Assembly (NCBI GenBank): GCA_029547805.1
Contig: JAKPOP010000001.1
Span: 1-64,000, forward strand
Source: Deltaproteobacteria bacterium
GTDB lineage: Bacteria; Myxococcota_A; UBA9042; DTJE01
Direction of reading: 5' to 3'
Length of the DNA: 64,000 nucleotides
The position numbers were made by a program, and so were the translations under genes. Positions 14,001 through 20,406 of this stretch are shown here, one piece after another (position 1 is the first letter of the stretch; every line of letters starts with the position of its first letter). The notes beneath the pieces were generated by a model. It did not search any database, was not told the origin of the DNA, and saw only the letters and a program-made list of their open reading frames with translations.

Positions 14001-17000
14001 GGTCCTTCAGGGTCACGGTGCGGCCGATGGCGTCGGAGACCACCACGATGTCCCGGGAGTCGCCGGCCCGGACCGTGCCCGAGAGGGGGGACTGGAAGGC
14101 CACGGTCGGCGGGATGGTGTCCACGGTGGGGCGGAAGACCGGCGTGGACGGCGGCAGGGGGCTCAGATTGCCCACCAGATCCTGGACCCGGGCATAGACC
14201 TCGTTGCCTCCCTCCCGCAGCGTCGCCAGGGTCACCAGGGTCCCGGGGAAGGTCGGATCGGTGGACTGGGCCAGGCCGTTGACCCACAGCGTGAGGCTGC
14301 CGGCCTCGCTGGCCGCCACCTGAATCTGGTAGGTCCGTCCTGGGGCGGCCTGTTCGGCGGCATTCAAGGTTCCGATGGGGGCCTCGGTGTCCGACGGCGA
14401 GGTGATCGCGGTCACCGTGGGGGCCACCGTGTCCAGGTAGACATGGCGGATGCGCTCCCCGGCGTTGGGCCCGTCCAGGGAGGAGACCCAGGGCTGTCCG
14501 TCGGCCAGTTTCCCCTCGGCCACCAGCGAGAAGGTCCCGTCGGGCATCCCGGTGGCATTCAGGGTGGTGTTGCCGGACCCACCGCTGTTCCCGATGGCGA
14601 CCTGTCGGTAGCCGGTCGTGGTACAGGGAGTGCCCGTCAGGCCCGTTCCCTTCGCGCACAGGCGCAGGTTCTGCGTCCCGGAGGGGAGGTCCGCCACCGT
14701 GACGACGACGGCCTTGGAGGCCGCCGCGGACCAGGGAATCGCGCACTGCCCCCCAGCACAGACGCCTGTGGCGCCGCAGGAGGCCGAGGTGGTACAGGAG
14801 GTGGCGTCCACGAAGCCCGGAAGCGTGATCCGGACCACCGGCCTCGACCCGAAGACCTGGATCGTCCTGGACAGGGAGGCCGGGTTGCCGGCCAGGTCCG
14901 ATGCGGCGGCCTGCAGCAGCAGGAGCCCGTCCGGGAGGGTAACCTGCGGGAAGGAGACCTGGCCCAGGTACCCGTCAGGCACCGCTGCCTCGACAGCCGC
15001 GGTGACCTGCTCCCAAGGACCGGCGAGGGGACCGTAGTCCAGCGTGACGACCCGGCCCGCTTCGAGGCCGCTGACCTGGACCACGACGGTGTACTGGAGT
15101 CCCGGCGTCGAGGGGTCCTCGTCCTGGAGGTACGTGAGGCTCTGGAGGTTCGGGTCCGGGGCCTCGAAGGCCGGAAGGCGTGGGGCGCTGCGGTCCACGA
15201 AGGCCGAGATGGGTCCCTCGGAGACCTCCTGGCCGGTGACGTCCGTCGCGGTCACGGTCAGGGAGCAGGGGGTCAGGTTGTAGAGCACCACCTCCGGGAA
15301 GGAGAGGTGTTCCCCGGACACGGTGGCCAGATAGGTGGCCTTGCGAATCGTCCCGCAGGTGACCTCGAGGGACCCCTGGGAACCGTCCTCGAAGTTCGGG
15401 GCGTCCACCTCCACCGTCAGCACGCAGTTGGCCTCGCCCGGGGCGCACTCGGGGCTCGCCAGGTTGAACCACTGCTGATTTCTGGGGAGGGCGAAGGCGA
15501 GCAGGGGGGTTGCGGTCTTCAGGTACAGCACCCGGGGGGCCGAGTGGCCCTCGGCGGCGTCCCAGGTCGCCCGGGCCCGGAAGGTCTGGGGCGTCTCGGC
15601 CAGGTCCGGGACCTGGAACAGGGCGATGCCCTGGGCATCGGTCGGGAGCGCTCCCAGGTCCATGCCATCCCGGGAGAGGGTGGTCAGGACCCCTTCCAGG
15701 GGGGCATCGTCGGGATCCGCGACCCGGACCCGGACGTCGAAGGGAGCCCCGGCCAGGGGGCCATTCCGGGGGGGGGTCACGATGGCCACCCGGGGCCCGG
15801 GCCATGCCAGCGTGAGGGTCCGGGAGACCGGGCCGCCGGTGTTGCCAGCCGGGTCCGTGGCCGTCGCCGAGAGGACATTGGCCCCCGGAAGCAGCGTGAC
15901 ACCCGGGAATCGGACCTGCGTCTCGCCGGCGCCCATCGACTGACAGGCGGTATCCTGGTTCACGCTCAGGCAGACCTTCGTACCGCCTCCCCCGCCTGAG
16001 GCGACAGTGACCTCGACGTCGGCCTGGTAGCCGGGTTCTTCCGGTTGGACATCGGCATCCTCGGGACGCGCCGCCGGGTCCAGGTCATCCCGGGCCGGAG
16101 ACGTGATGGCCACCACGGGGGGGGTCTGATCCAGCAGGAACGGGACGATCGTGAGGCTGCCGGGGTGGTCCGAGGCCCGGTTGCCGAACTCGTCCTGGGC
16201 GTCCACCTGGACCTGCCAGTTTCCGTCGGTCAGCGGGATGCCGCCGACGGTCAGGGGGATCGTGAAGGAGAGCGACCCGGAGGCGATGGCCCGAGGGGGG
16301 GTGTAGGCGAGGGCCTCGGACCCGTCCTCTCCCCGGACCGAGACGGTCGGGATGGCGCCGTTGAGCCCCGTTGCGGTGAGGGCGACCGGCAGAGAGGGCG
16401 TCCGGACCACGTCCCCGGACCGGGGGCGAACCAGCGTCAGGATCGGAGCCGGGAGGCCCACCCGGAAGGCGATCTCCTCCGAGGCAGAGGGGTTGGTCGC
16501 GTCGTCGAGCACCCGGCAGCGAACCTTCTGGGTCAGGGCCTGGACCGGCAGCGCCACGGCGACCTCGTAGAAGCCGTCCTCCGACGGGGTCTCCACGGCC
16601 AGCCGACCGACCTCGACCTCAGGGGTCCCGAAGCGGTCCTCCCGGCAGCGGATGAAGAGGTTCCTGCCCGTCTCGACCCCGGTTCCCTGGACCCGGAAGC
16701 CGGTCTCGTAGGTCAGCGGGGTGCCCGGGTCCCGATCGTCCTTCGCCAGCAGCGCCTCTCCCGAGGTGGGCCAGGCCAGCACGAGGGAGGCCTGGGTCAC
16801 CCGGGCGGTGAACTGCTTCTCGGCCCGCCCCTCCCGGCCGCAGGCATCCCGTCCCGTCGCCACCAGCAGGTAGCCGCCGTCGGCGGGACAGGACAGGTTC
16901 GTCAGCCGCCAGATTCCCAGGCCGTCGGGGGTCGCCTCCCCTGCGGGTTCCCCGTTCAGGGCCACCTGGACCGCGCCCCCCTCCGGGAGGCCCGTCGCGG

Positions 17001-18012
17001 TGCCGGCCGCATCCCACTGGAGGCCGTTTCCAGGGTCGAGGTCGAGGTCATCGGCCAGGGTCAGGAGGTCCTTGTCCGGCTCGGTCAGGGTGATCACCGG
17101 GTCCACCAGGTCCGCCACGAAGGGCACGGCATCCAGCCGACCGACCCGGTCCGGTGCGGCGGCATCGAGGACCTCGGCGGTGACCTGGAACGGGAGGCCG
17201 TCGGGGATCGTCCCGTCTTGGGCCAGGGTCAGCACGAAGACGGCGATTCCCTGGTCGTCCAGGGGGGTCGGACCGGCGGACAGCGTCTGGTCTCCGACCG
17301 CGACCTCGACCCGGGCGTCGGTGCAGGTGAGGTCCGGATTCCGGACCTGGAAGCGGACCTGGGTCCCCGGCAGGTCAGGGTCGGCGTCCGTGAGCCAGCA
17401 GGACTCGTTGGTCGGCGTCAAGACGATGCCACAGCCACCGATGTCCACCTGCACGGTCTTCACCGCCTCGGCCGTCTGCTCCGCGGCGTTGGCCGTCGTC
17501 ACCCGGACCTCGTACCCCGCAGGATTGTGGGTCAGGGTCACCGGCTCGAAGCGGACGGTCCCGGTGCCGTCGTCTCCGGGCGTGACGTTGCCGGAGGCGA
17601 TCCGGTTCCCGGCGACCCACAGGTGGACCGGCCGTCCCGTCTCGATCCCGTGGGTCGTGGCCACCACGGCGATCTGGAACCCCGGCATCGCCAGGTAGTC
17701 GGGAAGTTCATCCTCCGTCGTCAGTTGCACGACATCGACGCCCTCCCCCTTCGGGCCCTGGGCGGTCCAGATCACGAAGGAGACCTCGGGGGCGGGCGGC
17801 GTCACCTCTCCGTCCGGAAGGTCCGCTCCGTCGGGGAGGTCCGTCCCGTCCGGGAGGTCCGCCCCATCGGGCGTCCCGTCGGGGGCAAGGTCGTTCCCCG
17901 GGAGGTCCCAGACGTCGGCGGACGGGGATCCGCCCCCGCCGCAGGAGGCCAGGAGGCCCACCATGGCCATCGCGGGCAACAGGTTCCCAGGACGCGACCA
18001 GGATTGCTTCAT
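11017..18012 (-). CDS. Giant FG-GAP/Ig-like repeat lipoprotein
   Basis: A 2331-aa secreted lipoprotein. The signal peptide ends in LLAS-C (Cys24 lipidated), followed by an Asp/Gly-rich linker of repeated DLPDG units. Residues ~60-1865 form many tandem beta-sandwich (Ig/HYR-like) repeats of about 95-110 aa with recurring D-x-(A/T)-P-x-V and D-x-A-G-N motifs. Residues ~1870-2331 contain six or more FG-GAP/VCBS-type calcium-binding repeats such as VGDLDGDGLGDLVLG and PGDFNGDGLPDLLVG, probably one beta-propeller. ATG overlaps the PqqD stop (ATGA) and is preceded by GGACGGAGGAAGCC. Adhesion or scaffold roles are typical of the fold. Its link to the surrounding RiPP genes is unexplained. Confidence 0.85.
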   Translation of the reverse strand: MKQSWSRPGNLLPAMAMVGLLASCGGGGSPSADVWDLPGNDLAPDGTPDGADLPDGTDLPDGADLPDGEVTPPAPEVSFVIWTAQGPKGEGVDVVQLTTEDELPDYLAMPGFQIAVVATTHGIETGRPVHLWVAGNRIASGNVTPGDDGTGTVRFEPVTLTHNPAGYEVRVTTANAAEQTAEAVKTVQVDIGGCGIVLTPTNESCWLTDADPDLPGTQVRFQVRNPDLTCTDARVEVAVGDQTLSAGPTPLDDQGIAVFVLTLAQDGTIPDGLPFQVTAEVLDAAAPDRVGRLDAVPFVADLVDPVITLTEPDKDLLTLADDLDLDPGNGLQWDAAGTATGLPEGGAVQVALNGEPAGEATPDGLGIWRLTNLSCPADGGYLLVATGRDACGREGRAEKQFTARVTQASLVLAWPTSGEALLAKDDRDPGTPLTYETGFRVQGTGVETGRNLFIRCREDRFGTPEVEVGRLAVETPSEDGFYEVAVALPVQALTQKVRCRVLDDATNPSASEEIAFRVGLPAPILTLVRPRSGDVVRTPSLPVALTATGLNGAIPTVSVRGEDGSEALAYTPPRAIASGSLSFTIPLTVGGIPLTDGNWQVQVDAQDEFGNRASDHPGSLTIVPFLLDQTPPVVAITSPARDDLDPAARPEDADVQPEEPGYQADVEVTVASGGGGGTKVCLSVNQDTACQSMGAGETQVRFPGVTLLPGANVLSATATDPAGNTGGPVSRTLTLAWPGPRVAIVTPPRNGPLAGAPFDVRVRVADPDDAPLEGVLTTLSRDGMDLGALPTDAQGIALFQVPDLAETPQTFRARATWDAAEGHSAPRVLYLKTATPLLAFALPRNQQWFNLASPECAPGEANCVLTVEVDAPNFEDGSQGSLEVTCGTIRKATYLATVSGEHLSFPEVVLYNLTPCSLTVTATDVTGQEVSEGPISAFVDRSAPRLPAFEAPDPNLQSLTYLQDEDPSTPGLQYTVVVQVSGLEAGRVVTLDYGPLAGPWEQVTAAVEAAVPDGYLGQVSFPQVTLPDGLLLLQAAASDLAGNPASLSRTIQVFGSRPVVRITLPGFVDATSCTTSASCGATGVCAGGQCAIPWSAAASKAVVVTVADLPSGTQNLRLCAKGTGLTGTPCTTTGYRQVAIGNSGGSGNTTLNATGMPDGTFSLVAEGKLADGQPWVSSLDGPNAGERIRHVYLDTVAPTVTAITSPSDTEAPIGTLNAAEQAAPGRTYQIQVAASEAGSLTLWVNGLAQSTDPTFPGTLVTLATLREGGNEVYARVQDLVGNLSPLPPSTPVFRPTVDTIPPTVAFQSPLSGTVRAGDSRDIVVVSDAIGRTVTLKDLGLPVASAPVQSNGTAAFPFATYPVLTDGDHQIEATVSDEAGNPAVTSRSVQVDTVLPDALLALPADGAVFGDGDDAKPALPGFQIEVSYGSPSLDAVSYLLELARNCDGTFTLCDPPEPLSQGMIQHPGGLEASIFPTLPAGSTPYYRMLLTVVDGVGNRQTVSSSFTVNLTSCQVVIGGLGSSGYLSNALCPTPGTDCATASMSLQVTVSPACGSVDTVRLIQTGQSNQDLPLTGQQVTFSTTVQDGTAVQFEARALEGGGVVGSSGAVSRIVDLRDPQVRFTTPGAGSEVFWGIAADLGPAPGLQASLGVHLEDDHLSGGALTGLTLNASPLVPDSPTLPVALEAPSVDVGMQVTLTHDSQGTILVTARDAAGNEASSTFTVHVDLVAPSAPTLSAQSVNRRRPAVTLQWTDTGDDGVDGGPATRFDLRYSPLPILSVADFEAACKVEGLAFTSPLPSPGAPGTPVVFQVTGPDPRSPAYAENGTPCRFATGTNPNSTQYTFALRVEDEVGNASPLAILGSIDLSLRYARLYGTTAPYTDLLMQRRIATVGDLDGDGLGDLVLGGGGGTMLNTICVVYGFGEGTDRTIPDLAISSASGPHHQCLTGGTNFGMPAASAGDLNGDGIGDLAVGEASTTAPVLKVFLGVAGGRLATTPNLTFTGMQHASGGPTAVAVAGGFDFDGDGTEDLLVGSYGQNRAYLIPGNPAWGPSTAVSINLSSAADLTTHRVSIFQMTGAPAGTFFGVRVAAAGDLQQNGHDDIAIGTATAPSQVLVFRGRSIATPTTFEVAYGSGGADDGNVIRLVPDQETTSGNFGTTIVGKTDLDGDGLPDLMISQPAASTQTPPKTLVVFRGGYLAGRYGQKVKVDASTGVGTGIYQNERGLEVIGSYDKLVPIGNLDDDPDGPSVDLAYIIYTTGSTRGKVFVRLNHSDPGGTFGIGTFPWESPVLVDPLDPSGTRFGYFGAASPGDFNGDGLPDLLVGTDGAGYALILY

Positions 18013-18338
18013 GGCTTCCTCCGTCCGGGTCGGCGGGTCTTCCCGGAGGCCGGCTCCTTCCAGGGCTCCCCGACCGTCTCCAGCACGCCTCGTTCTTGCA
18101 ACGTCTCCAGAAACTCCTGGAGGTCGTGCTCCACTTCCGCCAGGGAAGAGGCCTCGAATCGCCGCATCACGGATCGGGAGAGGGAGCGGAGGGCCCGCGG
18201 GCGGCTCAACAGGGACAGGACGAAGGCCCCCGAGGGGTCGGTCACGGAGTGGAACCGGCCGTCTGCCGTCAGCAGATAGTGCTCCCCCTGCCACTGTCGG
18301 TGGACGACATCCTCCCGAATGCGATAGGCGCGCTCCAT
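18009..18338 (-). CDS. PqqD-like RiPP recognition protein (RRE)
   Basis: A 109-aa protein with the PqqD/RRE pattern: an N-terminal beta-hairpin region (YRIREDVVHRQWQGEHYLL), a VTDPSGAFVLSLL segment, then a helical part ending in LETLQERGVLE. RRE domains bind leader peptides and deliver them to modifying enzymes. It sits between a radical SAM gene 10 bases upstream and the large lipoprotein (ATGA overlap). I chose ATG at 18338; a TTG at 18374 overlapping the radical SAM gene would add 12 residues. Neither has a good Shine-Dalgarno, which suggests coupled translation. Confidence 0.78.
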   Translation of the reverse strand: MERAYRIREDVVHRQWQGEHYLLTADGRFHSVTDPSGAFVLSLLSRPRALRSLSRSVMRRFEASSLAEVEHDLQEFLETLQERGVLETVGEPWKEPASGKTRRPGRRKP

Positions 18339-18348
18339 CGCCCATAGA

Positions 18349-19356
18349 CTATCGGATGCCCGGGGGATCGTCAAAAGGGACGGCGGCCAGTTCCTGGTCT
18401 CCGAAGGCCTCGAAATACTCCCGCCAGACCCCTTCGCAATCCCCCTTCCAGGAACAGGGGGAGCAGGCGGGAGGGTGGACCTTTCCCTCGACGGTCCGGT
18501 CCCGGGACCAGTCCCGAGGGGCCTGGTCCAGCTGGTGCACCTCGCTCCGGACGTGGGCCCGGTAGTGCCACTCGCTGGCCTGCCGGGCCCGGGACCCCAG
18601 CAGGCACAGGGGGATGGCCTCGGTGACCGCCTCGCATCCCCGGCGTTCCAGCAGGTCCAGCACCTCCAGGACCCGGGGCACCGCGTCGCGGTACCGGGGG
18701 ACCACCGCCTCGAACTCCCGTCGGGCGTTTCCGAGGGCGTGGGGGAAGGTCCAGTTGAACCGTCGCACCCCCAGGTCCGCGAAATCCCTGGCGATGTCCG
18801 ACAGGTCGTCCAGGTTCCGCCGGGAGATCACGGTCTTCAGGGTCACTCGTTCCCCGGCCTCCAGGAGTCCCCGGACGGCCTCCCGGGTCTGCAGGAAGGA
18901 CCCGGGGGCCCGGGTCACCGCGTCGTGGACCTCCGCAGAGGCTCCGTGGACCGCCACGACGAACCGGACCTCCAGGCCCGCCAGCCGATCCCGGACCGCA
19001 GGGATCGACAACAGCCGCCCGTTGGTCTGGAGCCCCACCCGGAGACCCAGGGCCCGGGCGGCCCGGACCAGTTCCGGAAGGTCCTTCCGCAGCGTCGGTT
19101 CCCCGCCGGTGAACGTGACCACCCGAATGCCGCGCCGGGCGGCGTCCTGGATCTCCCGGGCCATCTCCGCGGTGCCCCGCCAGTCCCGGCCCTTGCGGCG
19201 AATCGCCTCGTCGCGCTGGTCCGCGATCACGCAGTGGATGCAGCAGTTGTTGCAGGCGTAGGACATCTTGATGTCCAGATGGGTCACGGCGCCCGGTTCC
19301 GGCGCCGGGCCGTTTCCGTGGCCGTCGTGATCGGGGGGCGGCCGATCGGGGGTCAC
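18349..19356 (-). CDS. Radical SAM enzyme, PqqD-partnered
   Basis: A 335-aa protein. The CxxxCxxC motif lies in YACNNCCIHC and the SAM-binding motif in TFTGGEPTLRKDL. The C-terminus has a short auxiliary-cluster type motif (ACSPCSWKGDCEGVWREY: C-x2-C-x5-C). The start is GTG at 19356, overlapping the galT stop and preceded by GGGAGGTCC. Downstream lies the PqqD-like gene, the common arrangement for a peptide-modifying radical SAM enzyme and its recognition protein. It is distinct from the SPASM enzyme at 8877-9953, so the locus would have two radical SAM enzymes. The product of its chemistry cannot be read from sequence. Confidence 0.83.
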   Translation of the reverse strand: MTPDRPPPDHDGHGNGPAPEPGAVTHLDIKMSYACNNCCIHCVIADQRDEAIRRKGRDWRGTAEMAREIQDAARRGIRVVTFTGGEPTLRKDLPELVRAARALGLRVGLQTNGRLLSIPAVRDRLAGLEVRFVVAVHGASAEVHDAVTRAPGSFLQTREAVRGLLEAGERVTLKTVISRRNLDDLSDIARDFADLGVRRFNWTFPHALGNARREFEAVVPRYRDAVPRVLEVLDLLERRGCEAVTEAIPLCLLGSRARQASEWHYRAHVRSEVHQLDQAPRDWSRDRTVEGKVHPPACSPCSWKGDCEGVWREYFEAFGDQELAAVPFDDPPGIR

Positions 19357-20375
19357 GGCCGGACCTCCCGGAGGAAGCGGGCGGCGTCCTCGGGGGGCGT
19401 TGGGTTGATGTAGAAGCCGCTGCCCCACTCGAAGCCGGCGGTCTTGGTCAGGCGGGGCAGGATCTCGATGTGCCAGTGCCAGTCCATCTCGATGGTGGAC
19501 CAGTACCCCGCCCGGCGCTGCTGCAGGTAGTAGGCCGGCGCCGTGTGCAGGATGAAGTTGTACGGCGGGTCGTCGAGGGCCGCCTTCATGCGGCGGATCA
19601 CGTCCCGGAGATGGCGGGCCAGGGCCATCGCGAGCCCGTCGTCCATCGTGGCGTAGTCCGCCTGATGCCGCACCGGCGCGATGGTCATCTCGAAGGGGAA
19701 GCGGGAGGCATAGGGGCACCAGGTCACGAAGTCCGAGTCCTTCGCGACGATCCGGGACTGGGTGTCCAGTTCCTGGGCAATGATGTCGCAGAAGATGCAC
19801 CGCTCCTTCACCGCGAAGTGTTCCCGGGCGCTGGCCAGCTCCATCGAGACGGTCCGGGGGGTCACCGGGGTCGCGATCAACTGGGAGTGGGGATGCTCCA
19901 GGGAGGCGCCCGCCGCGGCGCCCCGATTCCGAAAGATCAGGATGTAGCGGAACCGGACGTCCCGCTGGAGGTCCAGGATGCGCTCGCGGTACATGCGGAG
20001 CACGGCGGCCACCTGCTCCACCGGGAGGTCCGACAGGTCCAGATCGTGCTCCGGGGTCTCGATGATGACCTCGTGGGCCCCGATGCCGTTCATGCGGTCG
20101 TACTGCCCTACGGCGGCCCGTTCCAGGTCCCCCTCGATGCGGAGGGCCGGGAACTTGTTGGAGACCACCCGGACCAGCCAGCGGCCCGGGCGGGAGGGGT
20201 CCATGAAGGCCCGGATCTGGGGTGGCGTCGCCTCCTCGTGCCCCTGGCAGAAGGGGCAGGCCTCCCGTCCCGTCCAGTTCCCCTTCTCCAGGTGGAAGTC
20301 CTGAGGGCGACTGGCCCGCTCGGTGGCGATGATGACCCAGCGCTTCTGCACGGGGTCGTGGCGAAGTTCGGACAT
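19353..20375 (-). CDS. galT: Galactose-1-phosphate uridylyltransferase-like protein
   Basis: A 340-aa HIT-superfamily protein of the GalT type. Visible features are the zinc-site CPFCQGHE near the N-terminus, NKFPAL, the active-site LEHPHSQLIATP (HxHxQ), and HWHIEILPRLTKTAGFE near the C-terminus. The canonical reaction exchanges UDP between UDP-glucose and galactose-1-phosphate; divergent members act as ADP- or UDP-sugar phosphorylases, so specificity is open. The start is set by GGGAGGTTGC before ATG. It lies 31 bases after the GH57 gene and overlaps the radical SAM gene at its end, so carbohydrate and peptide-modification genes appear co-transcribed. Confidence 0.85.
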   Translation of the reverse strand: MSELRHDPVQKRWVIIATERASRPQDFHLEKGNWTGREACPFCQGHEEATPPQIRAFMDPSRPGRWLVRVVSNKFPALRIEGDLERAAVGQYDRMNGIGAHEVIIETPEHDLDLSDLPVEQVAAVLRMYRERILDLQRDVRFRYILIFRNRGAAAGASLEHPHSQLIATPVTPRTVSMELASAREHFAVKERCIFCDIIAQELDTQSRIVAKDSDFVTWCPYASRFPFEMTIAPVRHQADYATMDDGLAMALARHLRDVIRRMKAALDDPPYNFILHTAPAYYLQQRRAGYWSTIEMDWHWHIEILPRLTKTAGFEWGSGFYINPTPPEDAARFLREVRP

Positions 20376-20382
20376 GCAACCT

Positions 20383-20399
20383 CCCGAAACGGTTTCGGG
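20383..20399 (-). promoter_or_regulatory. 17-bp palindrome before galT
   Basis: CCCGAAAC-G-GTTTCGGG is a perfect inverted repeat in the 31-base gap between the GH57 stop and the galT start, directly against the galT ribosome-binding site. The GAAACSGTTTC-like core resembles LacI/GalR-family operators, which fits a sugar gene. It could equally act as an RNA hairpin covering the Shine-Dalgarno. No LacI-family gene is in the window. Confidence 0.45.
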
Positions 20400-20406
20400 G
20401 CCCCTG

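Noticed and set aside
12844-15999. A 1051-aa plus-strand frame opposite the giant lipoprotein
   Set aside because: Mirror frame of a well-supported gene with signal peptide and repeats; its composition (Arg, Gly, His-rich) is typical of an antisense shadow.
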